Shown here: in pieces, positions 25,692 to 34,249 of the stretch
Numbering within the stretch: position 1 is the first letter of the stretch
How the letters are laid out: every line of letters begins with the position of its first letter
Assembly (NCBI GenBank): GCA_029263175.1
Contig: JAJCXZ010000067.1
Location: 1 to 51,036, forward strand
Direction: 5' to 3'
Length of the DNA stretch: 51,036 bases
From: Acidimicrobiales bacterium
Lineage (GTDB): Bacteria; Actinomycetota; Acidimicrobiia; Acidimicrobiales; Aldehydirespiratoraceae
The notes under the pieces: generated by a model
Told to the model about the DNA's origin: nothing
Databases searched by the model: none
Seen by the model: the letters and a program-made list of their open reading frames with translations, nothing else
Made by a program: the position numbers and the translations under genes

Positions 25692-26660
25692 ATGCGCGCC
25701 GTCGTACTCCCCGCCGCCAACGAGCCCCTCGTCGTTGTCGACGACCATCCCGCCGCCGGCACCGGCCGTGACGGTGGCGAGATCATCGATGTCACCGCCT
25801 GCGGTGTCTGCCATTCCGACCTCCACGTCGTCGATGGCGACTTCCCCAGCCCCCTCCCGATCGTGCTCGGTCACGAGGTCACCGGTGTCCATGCCGAACT
25901 CGGACCCGTGATGCTCTACGCCCCTTGGGGATGCGGCAACTGCCAGCAGTGCACGGACGGCGAAGAGATGATTTGCGCCAACGCCACCGAAGCCGGTCTC
26001 TTCACCGACGGCGGCTACAGCGAACAGATGTGGGTCAAGGATCAGCGCTACCTCGCCCCGCTCGACGGACTCGACCCCATCGCCTCGGCGCCCCTCGCGT
26101 GTGGCGGCCTCACCGCCTACCGCGCCGTGCGCCACGGCCTCGACATCCTCCACCACGTCGGCGAGCGCGGTCGCGCACTCGTGATCGGCGCCGGAGGCCT
26201 CGGCCAATACGCCATCAGCTACCTCCGTCTGATGAGCGACGCCACAATCGTTGTCCTCGACCTGGCCGAGGACAAGCAGGGAGAGGCGATAGCGATCGGC
26301 GCCCACGAGGCCGTGGGCCCCGACGCCGAGATCGCACCGTGCGACGTCGTGATCGACTTCATCGGCGCCGACGTCACGCTCGCCACGGCGGCCGCCAACG
26401 TGGCCCGCAAGGGCAGCGTCATCGTCGTCGGTCTCGCCGGCGGCACCATCCCGTTCGGCCTCACCAGCGTGCAGCCCGAGGCCCGGTTCATGTCCAGTTT
26501 CTGGGGGACTCGCACCGAGATGGACGATCTCCTCGCTCTCGCCCGCCGCGAACCGTCGATCGTTCGCTCCGTCGAGACCCTTCCGCTCGCCGACGCCCAA
26601 TCGGCCCACGACCGTCTCCGCACCGGCCAGTTCACAAGCCGCCTCGTTCTCCTCCCATGA
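25692..26660 (+). CDS. Zinc-dependent alcohol dehydrogenase (MDR family)
   Basis: A 322-residue medium-chain dehydrogenase. Catalytic zinc residues are C37 (ACGVCHSDLH) and H61-E62 (VLGHEVTG); the structural zinc is held by C81, C84, C87 and C95 (CGNCQQCTDGEEMIC). The nucleotide motif is GAGGLGQYA. It would oxidise a primary or secondary alcohol to the aldehyde or ketone. An in-frame GTG at 25683 is an alternative start, but ATG 25692 has AGGTGG just upstream and gives the normal N-terminus. Its stop codon lies in the hairpin that ends the importer operon. Confidence 0.9.
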   Translation: MRAVVLPAANEPLVVVDDHPAAGTGRDGGEIIDVTACGVCHSDLHVVDGDFPSPLPIVLGHEVTGVHAELGPVMLYAPWGCGNCQQCTDGEEMICANATEAGLFTDGGYSEQMWVKDQRYLAPLDGLDPIASAPLACGGLTAYRAVRHGLDILHHVGERGRALVIGAGGLGQYAISYLRLMSDATIVVLDLAEDKQGEAIAIGAHEAVGPDAEIAPCDVVIDFIGADVTLATAAANVARKGSVIVVGLAGGTIPFGLTSVQPEARFMSSFWGTRTEMDDLLALARREPSIVRSVETLPLADAQSAHDRLRTGQFTSRLVLLP

Positions 26661-26694
26661 GATGAAACGGGGGTCTGACCCCCGTTTGATCTCA
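26658..26694. terminator. Hairpin terminator after the alcohol dehydrogenase gene
   Basis: Inverted repeat with 16-base arms (26658-26673 and 26679-26694; 15 of 16 paired, one G-G mismatch) and loop TCTGA. The TGA stop of the dehydrogenase (26658-26660) is the first codon of the left arm. The GGGGGTCTGACCCCC core resembles the hairpin at 6692-6728. Confidence 0.8.
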
Positions 26695-26738
26695 GCACCG
26701 ACCAATTGCTCACATCGATCCAGACCAGGTGAAACCCA

Positions 26739-28088
26739 ATGACCTCATCGACTCAACCACTGACCACTGACGAATTCCGTACGCAGTGCCGCGAGGCCGG
26801 TGTGCACACCGTGGAGGTCGCGACTCCTGACACGCAGGGACACCTGCGAGGCAAGCGCGTTCCCGTCGATCGCTTCTTCGAGACGACCATCACCGGCGGC
26901 TGCAACATCGCCGACGCCATGTTCGTCTTCGACATGCAAAACGATCTGCCCGACAACGAATTCGTCAACCCCGAGACCGGCTACCTCGACTGCAAACTGA
27001 TGCCCGATGTGAGCGCCGGTCGGATCCTCTCTCACCGTCCGGGCTACGCCATCGTGTTCGCCTCAGTGGAGGACCCACACGGCAACCCCCATCCGTTGTC
27101 GCCCCGCAACGTGCTGGCCGACCAGGTCGCCCGGCTCAACGACCAGGGCCTCGACCCCTTCGTGGCAACCGAGCTCGAGTTCTACCTGCTCACTCCCGAG
27201 TTTGAAGCCGTGCAGAACCACATCCAGTACAGCTCGCTGACCGACATGATCGAGCTCGAGCCGGTGCTCCACGACATGCGCGATGCGATCGCAGCAGCGG
27301 GCATCGAGGTCGAATCGTCGAACTATGAGTACGGCCCCGGTCAGGTCGAGATCAACTGCGGACCGGCCGACGCCATGCGCACCGCCGACAACACCGTCCT
27401 GTTCAAGTCGATCGTGAAGCAGATTGCCGTGCAGCACGGCTACCGGGCAACATTCATGCCGAAGCCATGGACGGAGCAGTCCGGCTCGGGCATGCACGTC
27501 CATACCTCACTCAACACCGATGGCTCCAACGCCTTCGCCAGCTCCCAGGGAGCACCCAACGAAATCATGGGCCATTGGCTCGGTGGCCTACTCGAGCACG
27601 CCCTTGCCATGACGCTCATCGGTGCGCCCACGCCGAACGGCGGGCGGCGAATCCGTCCCTACACCTTTGCCCCCACCCATATCCACTGGGGCCTCGACAA
27701 CCGCAGCGTGCTCGCCCGCTGCATCTGTGAAGGGGGCAGCCCCAACCGGGTCGAGTACCGCTCCGCCGGGGCCGATGCCCACCCGCACCTGATCATCGCG
27801 TCGATCTTGGCTGCCGGGGCCGACGGCGTAGAGCGCAAGCTGTCGATCCCGCCGATGAGCGAGGGCGACATGTACGGCAACCCCGGCGACAATGTCGCCA
27901 TCCCGACCGATCTCGCCGGCGCGCTGGCTGCGTTCGAGGGGTCGGCGCTGGCCGGAATGCTGGGGGAGGTCTTCTCCCGCAGCTACGCATCCATCGCCGC
28001 GGCCGAAATCCCCATGGCCGTCGAGAACAACCCTGACCCCGACGAGGTCAACAACTGGGAGCGCGAGCGCTTCATCGAGCACAGCTGA
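26739..28088 (+). CDS. Glutamine synthetase-like gamma-glutamyl-amine ligase
   Basis: A 449-residue GS-family ligase. Catalytic signatures are intact: ATELEFYLL (metal Glu pair), YGPGQVEINCGPADA (metal Glu), GSGMHVHTSL (metal His) and NRVEYRSAGADAHPHL (Glu/Arg of the ATP and glutamate site). Family members with this C-terminal motif (PuuA, IpuC, AtdA1/TdnQ, the GS-like protein of morpholine clusters) attach glutamate to an amine rather than make glutamine, and the P450/ferredoxin context supports this. It starts the nine-gene operon, with AGGTGA (26727-26732) six bases before the ATG, and overlaps the next gene by one base. Confidence 0.85.
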   Translation: MTSSTQPLTTDEFRTQCREAGVHTVEVATPDTQGHLRGKRVPVDRFFETTITGGCNIADAMFVFDMQNDLPDNEFVNPETGYLDCKLMPDVSAGRILSHRPGYAIVFASVEDPHGNPHPLSPRNVLADQVARLNDQGLDPFVATELEFYLLTPEFEAVQNHIQYSSLTDMIELEPVLHDMRDAIAAAGIEVESSNYEYGPGQVEINCGPADAMRTADNTVLFKSIVKQIAVQHGYRATFMPKPWTEQSGSGMHVHTSLNTDGSNAFASSQGAPNEIMGHWLGGLLEHALAMTLIGAPTPNGGRRIRPYTFAPTHIHWGLDNRSVLARCICEGGSPNRVEYRSAGADAHPHLIIASILAAGADGVERKLSIPPMSEGDMYGNPGDNVAIPTDLAGALAAFEGSALAGMLGEVFSRSYASIAAAEIPMAVENNPDPDEVNNWERERFIEHS

Positions 28089-29329
28089 TGCAAGCGCCGG
28101 ACATCACCACACCGTCGCTCTATCTCGATGGCATCCCGCACGATCGCTTTGCCGCGATCCGCGAGACCCCCGGGTTGACCTGGCATCCCTACGACGATCC
28201 ACTCTCCAAGGGAGGCGGCTTCTGGGCGGTTACCCGTCACCAGGACATCAAGGAGATGTCGAAGCGAGCCGACGTGTTCTCGTCCGCCATCGGACACTCG
28301 AACCTCTGGGACCTCGAGGCTGATGCACTCGAGGCTCGTCGCTCGATCATCGACAGCGACGCGCCCGACCACACGCGGCTCCGCCGTCTCGTGAGCAAAG
28401 CCTTCACCCCTCGCAACATTCGTGTATGGGAAGACACCACTCGTCAGATCACCGCCGAACTCCTCGACGAGTTCATCGCTGCTGGCGGCGGCGATTTTGT
28501 GAAGATGGTGGCGGCCCCTCTGCCGATCCGGGTGATCCTCACGATCCTGGGTGTGCCGATCGATGACGCTGACTTCCTCGTGGAGCTCAGCAACTACCTG
28601 GTCGAGGGAACCGGCGATGCACCCTCACTCCCCGACGATGCCTACGGCAACGAAACCCCGCTTCGACTCTTGCCCTTCGGCTCTCCGGCCAGCCACGCCC
28701 TGTACGAGTATGCCGAGAAGATCGGCGCGGAACGAAAGGCGGCACCGCAGGAGGACATCGTCACACAGCTCGTGTTGGCCGAGGAGGACGGCGACCGGCT
28801 CTCGGCCGCCGAGTATCGAAACTTCTTCCACGTACTCATCTTCGCCGGCAACGAAACCACTCGTACTGCGATGACGCATGGCGCCATCGCCTTTGCCGAG
28901 AACCCTGACCAGTGGGACCGCCTCATGGCCGACCGGACGCTTGTGGAGAAGGCCGTCGACGAGGTCATCCGGTGGGCCACACCAGTGCTGCACATGCGCC
29001 GCACCGCAGCCGAGGACACGGAGTTGGCCGGCACACAGATCGCCAAAGGCGACAAGGTCGTCATGTGGTATGCCGCCGCCAACCGTGACCCCGAAGTGTT
29101 CGACGACCCGTTCACCTTCGACATCGGTCGCGACGACAATCCACACTTCGCCTTCGGCGGCGGCGGACCCCACTTCTGCCTCGGCGCGTTCTTGGCCCGA
29201 ATGGAAATCCAGGTACTCCTCGAAGAGATGGTTGCTCGCGGGCTCGGCCTGAAGATGACCAAGACACCGGTCCACGCACCATCCAACTTCGTACACGGCG
29301 TCCTGTCCGTGGAAATGGAGCCACGATGA
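28088..29329 (+). CDS. Cytochrome P450 (coupled to GS-like ligase and ferredoxin)
   Basis: A 413-residue P450 with heme motif FGGGGPHFCLGAFLAR, ExxR in DEVIRW and I-helix IFAGNETTRTA. It overlaps the GS-like gene by one base (TGATG) and the ferredoxin by four (ATGA), so its immediate redox partner is clear. GS-like/P450/3Fe-4S ferredoxin sets are known from mycobacterial morpholine, piperidine and pyrrolidine degradation, where the P450 hydroxylates the carbon next to nitrogen and opens the ring. A similar reaction on an amine or gamma-glutamyl amide is my inference. It is closely related to the P450 at 31803 (shared DAYGN and RLLPF stretches). Confidence 0.92.
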   Translation: MQAPDITTPSLYLDGIPHDRFAAIRETPGLTWHPYDDPLSKGGGFWAVTRHQDIKEMSKRADVFSSAIGHSNLWDLEADALEARRSIIDSDAPDHTRLRRLVSKAFTPRNIRVWEDTTRQITAELLDEFIAAGGGDFVKMVAAPLPIRVILTILGVPIDDADFLVELSNYLVEGTGDAPSLPDDAYGNETPLRLLPFGSPASHALYEYAEKIGAERKAAPQEDIVTQLVLAEEDGDRLSAAEYRNFFHVLIFAGNETTRTAMTHGAIAFAENPDQWDRLMADRTLVEKAVDEVIRWATPVLHMRRTAAEDTELAGTQIAKGDKVVMWYAAANRDPEVFDDPFTFDIGRDDNPHFAFGGGGPHFCLGAFLARMEIQVLLEEMVARGLGLKMTKTPVHAPSNFVHGVLSVEMEPR

Positions 29330-29535
29330 GCAACGAGACCGTTCGTCTCACCCTCGATGCCGAGGCGTGCATCGGCGTGGGCCAGTGCGAACTCCTCGAA
29401 CCCAACGTGTTCCGGCTCGATGACGACGAGAACATTTCCGTCTTCGTCGGTGAACCTCAGCTCCCCCGCGACCGCGCCGAGATCGTGGTCGACAAGTGCC
29501 CGAGCGGCGCGATCCAAATCGCCGGAGCCCCCTGA
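29326..29535 (+). CDS. 3Fe-4S ferredoxin (P450 partner)
   Basis: A 69-residue ferredoxin with cluster ligands C15 and C21 (CIGVGQC, the middle Cys of a 4Fe-4S site replaced by Gly) and C58 in KCPSGAI. That is the usual pattern of actinobacterial 3Fe-4S ferredoxins serving P450s. The N-terminal VRLTLDAEACIG and acidic middle region fit the family. It sits between the P450 and the aldehyde dehydrogenase with four- and one-base overlaps. It is the only ferredoxin in the window, so it may serve all three P450s. A ferredoxin reductase must be encoded elsewhere. Confidence 0.93.
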   Translation: MSNETVRLTLDAEACIGVGQCELLEPNVFRLDDDENISVFVGEPQLPRDRAEIVVDKCPSGAIQIAGAP

Positions 29536-30995
29536 TGGAGGCGTACGACAACTGGATCAACGGCGGTTACGTCGCTCCCCCCAATGGCAGCCGAATGCAG
29601 ACCACCACTCCGTTCACCGGCGAGGTGTGGGCCGAGGTGGCCGACGATCCGGCCGCGGTTGACGTCGCCGTGGACGCGGCCCGCGCTGCCTTCAAGGGCG
29701 AGTGGAGCACGATGCCCGCCGCCGAGCGCGGTCGGCTGATGCGAAGACTCGGTGAGATTCTCACCCGTGACGCAGAGATGCTCGGCCAGCTGGAAAGCCG
29801 GGACAACGGCAAGATCATCCGGGAGACCGGCGCCCAGGCCAGGGGCCTCCAGAGCTACTTCGATTTCTTTGCCGGTCAAGCCGACAAGATCGGTGGCGAG
29901 AAGCTGCCCGATCCGGCCAGCAACTTCCTCGTCTACACCGAGAAGGTGCCCGTCGGCGTGGTCGGCGCCATCATCCCGTGGAACTCGCCGCTCTCCCTGC
30001 TGACGTGGAAACTCGCGCCGCTCTTGGCCGCCGGTTGCACAGCCGTGGTCAAGCCTTCCGACATCACCCCGGTCACGGCCCTACTCCTCGCCGAGCGGGC
30101 GACCGAGGCCGGATTCCCTCCCGGCGTGATCAACATCGTCACCGGTGGCGCCGAGGTCGGTGCCGCCATCAGCTCGCATTCGGGCATCGACAAGATCACC
30201 TTCACCGGTGGTGGAGCCACTGCCCGTCATGTTGCTCGTGCCGCGGCCGAGAATCTCACCCCGCTCGTCCTCGAACTCGGTGGCAAGTCGCCCCAGCTCG
30301 TGTTCGACGACGCCGATCTCGATGCGGCCACCAACGGCATCCTCGCGGGGATCTTCGCGGCCGGCGGCCAGACCTGTGTCGCCGGCTCCCGGGCCTACGT
30401 GCAGGAGGGCATCGCGGAGGAGATCATCAGCCGAGTCGTTGCTCGAGCCGAGACCATCAAGCTCGGCGATCCCGCCGATGTCGCCACCGAGATGGGCCCT
30501 GCTGCGTCGGACGCTCAGCGCGATCGCATCATCGCGATGATCGATCAGGCTCGAGCCGAAGGCGCCACCATCGCCGCCGGCGGTGTGGTCGACCCTGATC
30601 TCGGCGGACGCTTCGTGCGCCCCACCGTGATCACCGACGTCACCAATCAAACCACGATCGTGCGCGAGGAAGTCTTCGGACCGGTGCTCACCATCCAGAC
30701 GTTCACCGACGAAGCCGACGCGGTCGCCCTCGCCAACGATTCGGACTACGGCCTGGCTGCCGGTGTGTGGACCGTCGACGTGCGCCGGAGCCACCGCATG
30801 GCCCGCAAGCTCGACGTTGGCATGGTGTGGATCAACACCTATCGCAACGTCAGCCCGCTGGCGCCGTTCGGCGGCACGAAGCAGTCCGGATATGGCCGCG
30901 ACAACGGCCTGGAGGCGATCAACGAGTTCCTTGAAACCAAGACGATCTGGGTGGAGCTCGAAGGCGCCACCCGCGACCCATTCGTCATCGGCTGA
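29535..30995 (+). CDS. NAD(P)-dependent aldehyde dehydrogenase
   Basis: A 486-residue aldehyde dehydrogenase with N150 (IIPWNSPL), E247 (LELGGKSPQ) and nucleophile C281 (GGQTCVAGSR). It would oxidise an aldehyde, such as the product of P450-mediated N-dealkylation or ring opening, to a carboxylic acid. The frame extends 13 codons upstream, but ATG 29535 overlaps the ferredoxin stop by one base (TGATG) and is the likely start. It is followed directly by the alpha/beta hydrolase with the same one-base overlap. Confidence 0.92.
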   Translation: MEAYDNWINGGYVAPPNGSRMQTTTPFTGEVWAEVADDPAAVDVAVDAARAAFKGEWSTMPAAERGRLMRRLGEILTRDAEMLGQLESRDNGKIIRETGAQARGLQSYFDFFAGQADKIGGEKLPDPASNFLVYTEKVPVGVVGAIIPWNSPLSLLTWKLAPLLAAGCTAVVKPSDITPVTALLLAERATEAGFPPGVINIVTGGAEVGAAISSHSGIDKITFTGGGATARHVARAAAENLTPLVLELGGKSPQLVFDDADLDAATNGILAGIFAAGGQTCVAGSRAYVQEGIAEEIISRVVARAETIKLGDPADVATEMGPAASDAQRDRIIAMIDQARAEGATIAAGGVVDPDLGGRFVRPTVITDVTNQTTIVREEVFGPVLTIQTFTDEADAVALANDSDYGLAAGVWTVDVRRSHRMARKLDVGMVWINTYRNVSPLAPFGGTKQSGYGRDNGLEAINEFLETKTIWVELEGATRDPFVIG

Positions 30996-31810
30996 TGACG
31001 GACGCCGAACTCGTGCACGCTCGTTCTTCTTCTCGTGACGAGCATGCACGAGTTGAGCACCGTTTGGACTCGTTCAGCTGGGTTGAGCAGGGGGCCGGGC
31101 GTCCGGTCGTGTTCTTGCACCCGATTGTCGGCACCCGTCACTACTGGGATGCTCAGCTCTCCGGCCTCTCTGACCAGTTCCGATGCATAGCCCTCGACGC
31201 CCCCGGGTATGGCGGGCAGCCGAGCGACCCGATGACACCGGCGGAACACGGGGCGCGGGTCATCGAGTTTCTCGACGCGCTCGACATCCTGCAGGCCGAT
31301 CTGGTCGGCTTGTCGCTCGGCGGCATGCATGCGCTCTACGCACTCGCCGTCGCACCCGACCGGATCCGCCGCGCCGTACTTGCCGACACCAGTCTCGCCT
31401 TCGGCGCCGACCCAACCGAGTGGCTGGCCGACTGGCTCGGCCCCGTCAACAACGGCGGTACGCCAGTTGAACTCGCAGTCGGAGCCATCGACGCCATCGT
31501 TGCAAACCCCCTCTCCGACGACGTACGGAGCGCGCTTGGTGAGTCGTTCAGCCGGGTCACCGAGACCGCACTCCGGCAAGCATCCGCCACCATTGCCGAC
31601 CACAACGCGTCCGCCGTGGTGGCCGGCATCGCCAACCCATGTCTCGTCGTATGCGGCGAGCACGACGGCGAAACCCCGCTGCCCTACTCCGAGGCCCTTG
31701 CCGAAGCTCTCCCTCACAGCGAGCTTGTGGTGATTCCCGGGGCCGGCCACCTCAGTTCGATCGAGCACCCCGAGCCGTTCAACGAGATCACGAGGAACTT
31801 CCTTGCCTAG
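30995..31810 (+). CDS. Alpha/beta hydrolase (paralogue of the NicD-like protein)
   Basis: A 271-residue alpha/beta hydrolase with nucleophile S107 (GLSLGGMHALYAL), D131 (RAVLADTSLAFG) and a His in GAGHLSSIEHP. It aligns along its whole length with the hydrolase at 15089-15910 (shared ...NGGTP..., ADTS.AFG, G.GHLS). The oxyanion segment reads FLHPIVGT, with Pro in place of the common Gly after His. It may open a lactone, split a C-C bond or remove an amide or formyl group. An unusual hairpin lies inside its first 60 bases. The start is ATG 30995, overlapping the previous stop by one base. Confidence 0.82.
   Translation: MTDAELVHARSSSRDEHARVEHRLDSFSWVEQGAGRPVVFLHPIVGTRHYWDAQLSGLSDQFRCIALDAPGYGGQPSDPMTPAEHGARVIEFLDALDILQADLVGLSLGGMHALYALAVAPDRIRRAVLADTSLAFGADPTEWLADWLGPVNNGGTPVELAVGAIDAIVANPLSDDVRSALGESFSRVTETALRQASATIADHNASAVVAGIANPCLVVCGEHDGETPLPYSEALAEALPHSELVVIPGAGHLSSIEHPEPFNEITRNFLA
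31008..31054. repeat. Inverted repeat within the start of the hydrolase gene
   Basis: Arms 31008-31023 and 31039-31054 pair at 15 of 16 positions around a 15-base loop. The hairpin covers codons 5 to 20 of the hydrolase, just after its start. It could act as an intra-operon attenuator or RNA-stability element, or be an inserted dispersed repeat that lengthened the protein's N-terminus. Confidence 0.6.
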
Positions 31811-33056
31811 CCACACACCGCTCGTCGATGGCATCGACCTGACCGACCCCGCCGAATTCGCCAACGGCATACCCCACGCCGCGTTCGCTACGTTGCGCGA
31901 ACAGGATGGTTTGTCGTGGGTCGACGGCACCGACGAGCAAGCCGGTTTCTGGAACGTGACGCGGCACGCCGATGTCGTCGCCGTGTCCCGCGACACCGAG
32001 ACCTACTCTTCGGCCGTCGGCCACATTCAGATGTACGACATCGATGAAGATGCCCTTGATGCACGCGCCTCGATGATCGACATGGATCCACCGATCCACA
32101 CCCGGTTGCGCCGCCTAGTCAGCGCCGCGTTCACCCCTCGGCACGTGCAGTCGTACCAGGACGCCATCCGAGTTCGGGTGAACGAGGCTCTCGACAACCT
32201 CGAGGCAGAAGGCGGCGGAGAGTGGATGGACCTGGTCGCCAAGCCCATCCCGATCGGGGTCATCTGCGACATCCTCGGCGTGCCCGAGTCGGATCATGAC
32301 CACCTGATCGAGCTGTCCGATCATCTCGTGGCGGGCACGAGCAGCGAGCCACTTCCCGCCGATGCCTACGGCAACACCACAGAGCTTCGGTTGCTTCCGT
32401 TCAACAGTCCGGCCGCCCACGGCGTGAACGAATATGCACGTGACTTGGCCGAGTACCGACGCGACAGCCCAGGCGACGATCTCGTCACCAAGCTCCTCGA
32501 GGCGGAAGTCGACGGAGAGAAGCTGACCGAGTCGGAGTTCTCGAACTTCTTCCGGCTGATGATCTTCGCCGGCAATGAGACCACCCGATCATCGATCGGC
32601 CACCTGGCGCTCAATCTCGTGGACTTCCCCCAGGAATTCGACCGTGTGCGCGCCGATCCCGGACTGATCTCAACGGCGACCGAAGAAGTCATCCGCTACT
32701 CCTCGGCCATCCTCTACTTCCGCCGCACCGCCACCCGCGACTGTGTGCTCAACGGCACCGCAATCGCCAAAGGCGAGAAGGTCGTGATGTGGTACGCCGC
32801 CGCGAACTTCGACCCGGAGGTCTTCAATGAACCACTTCGCTTCGATGCGGGCCGACCCACTCCCCCGCCAAACGTGGCCTTCGGTGGTGGCGGCGCCCAC
32901 TTCTGTCTGGGTGCCTCACTCGCTCGCCTGGAGATCGCCATCCTGATCGAGGAGCTTCTCCGCCGAGAGATCCAGCTCGAGATTGTCGCTGACCCGATCT
33001 ACGTCGACTCGAACTTTGTGAACGGCCTCGAGTCCGTCCAGGTCCGTGTGAGATGA
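31803..33056 (+). CDS. Cytochrome P450 (second in the operon)
   Basis: A 417-residue P450 with heme motif FGGGGAHFCLGASLAR, ExxR in EEVIRY and I-helix IFAGNETTRSS. There is no ATG or GTG near the family's usual N-terminus; TTG at 31803 has GAGGA at 31792-31796, six bases upstream, and overlaps the hydrolase stop by 8 bases, so a TTG start is likely. It shares long stretches with the P450 at 28088, indicating tandem duplication followed by divergence within one operon. The two may hydroxylate successive intermediates. It overlaps the next gene by four bases. Confidence 0.9.
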   Translation: MPSHTPLVDGIDLTDPAEFANGIPHAAFATLREQDGLSWVDGTDEQAGFWNVTRHADVVAVSRDTETYSSAVGHIQMYDIDEDALDARASMIDMDPPIHTRLRRLVSAAFTPRHVQSYQDAIRVRVNEALDNLEAEGGGEWMDLVAKPIPIGVICDILGVPESDHDHLIELSDHLVAGTSSEPLPADAYGNTTELRLLPFNSPAAHGVNEYARDLAEYRRDSPGDDLVTKLLEAEVDGEKLTESEFSNFFRLMIFAGNETTRSSIGHLALNLVDFPQEFDRVRADPGLISTATEEVIRYSSAILYFRRTATRDCVLNGTAIAKGEKVVMWYAAANFDPEVFNEPLRFDAGRPTPPPNVAFGGGGAHFCLGASLARLEIAILIEELLRREIQLEIVADPIYVDSNFVNGLESVQVRVR

Positions 33057-34249
33057 CCGACCGATGGGGCGACGTCACCACTGGGGCAACCGAGTCACTG
33101 GCGGCATGGGATCACGCGTGGGAAGAGTTCCTCCACTTCCACGGTGATCCGATGGCCACCCTCGCGACCGCGAACCAGGACGACGATTCCTTTGTACTCG
33201 GTCCCGTTCTGTGCTCGCTGTACAACATTCTCTCCGGCAGTCCGCTCGACGCCCCGGCCGTCCAGGACGACTTCGCCCGAGCACAAGCCCGTGCCTCGAC
33301 CGACCGAGAGAGCGGTCATGCGGCGGCACTGAGCCTGGCCGCGGCGGGCAACTTCACGGCCGCCGCCGAAAGATGGGGCGATCTGGCCTCTGACGGCGAC
33401 TTCGCGGCCTACCGCTTCGCCCACGATCTCTACCTGCACGTGGGCGATGCCGAGGGACGCCTCGGTGCCAGCAACCGCTCGCGCCACCACTGGATCGACA
33501 AGCCCGGCGAGAGCTTCATCGACGGAATGCACGCGTTCACACTCGAGGAATCCGGCCGCTACAACGAGGCCGTGGCCTATGGCACCACCGCTCTCGACGC
33601 TGACCCGCTCGACCTGTGGGCTCGTCATGCGCTCGCCCACGTCTACGAACAAACCGACAACACCGATGCATCGATCGCCTTGCTACGCGACACCACCGAT
33701 GTCTGGGGAGCCCAGGATGGCCTCGCCGTCCATGTCTGGTGGCACCTGGCGCTTCGGCTGCTCGCCATCGGCGCGATCGCCGACGTCCTCCAGATCTTCG
33801 ACGAACAACTACCGAGCGTCACCACGCCCTTCCGCCTCTGTGATGCCACCAGCCTGCTGTGGCGCGCCGAACTCGCCGGTCACGATGTTGGTGACCGCTG
33901 GGATGCGATGGCGGACCGCTGGGATGACGTCGAGGCCCGACACACGTGTGGGTTCCTCGACCTTCATGCCGCCCTCGCATACATCCGTCGACCTGGCCAC
34001 GCGGGCGCCGCCCGCTGGTTCGATGGACTGGCGTCGCGCCCCGACGGTGGCGCCGAGGTCGACGACATATTCCGCAAGGTCGCGCGTCCGCTGATCGATG
34101 GACTCAGAGCGTACGCCGGCGGCGACACTCACGCCCTGACCCGCACGCTTGCCGATCTTGGCGACACGACTGCCCGCATCGGCGGCAGCGTCGCCCAACG
34201 CGAGATCATCACCCTGACCGCAACCCCCAGCATTGGAGCCCCCTCATGA
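33053..34249 (+). CDS. TTC38-like tetratricopeptide protein
   Basis: A 398-residue all-helical protein resembling the tetratricopeptide repeat protein 38 family. Recognisable segments are FAHDLYLHVGDAEGRLGASNRS, DGMHAFTLEESGRYNEAVAYG and DLWARHALAHVYEQTDN, with conserved His and Trp residues in a repeat array of roughly eight helices pairs. The biochemical role of this family is not established. Here it is translationally coupled to a P450 (ATGA overlap) and an acyl-CoA dehydrogenase-like gene (ATGA overlap), so a part in the same pathway is likely, perhaps as a scaffold or an enzyme of unknown type. Confidence 0.75.
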   Translation: MTDRWGDVTTGATESLAAWDHAWEEFLHFHGDPMATLATANQDDDSFVLGPVLCSLYNILSGSPLDAPAVQDDFARAQARASTDRESGHAAALSLAAAGNFTAAAERWGDLASDGDFAAYRFAHDLYLHVGDAEGRLGASNRSRHHWIDKPGESFIDGMHAFTLEESGRYNEAVAYGTTALDADPLDLWARHALAHVYEQTDNTDASIALLRDTTDVWGAQDGLAVHVWWHLALRLLAIGAIADVLQIFDEQLPSVTTPFRLCDATSLLWRAELAGHDVGDRWDAMADRWDDVEARHTCGFLDLHAALAYIRRPGHAGAARWFDGLASRPDGGAEVDDIFRKVARPLIDGLRAYAGGDTHALTRTLADLGDTTARIGGSVAQREIITLTATPSIGAPS

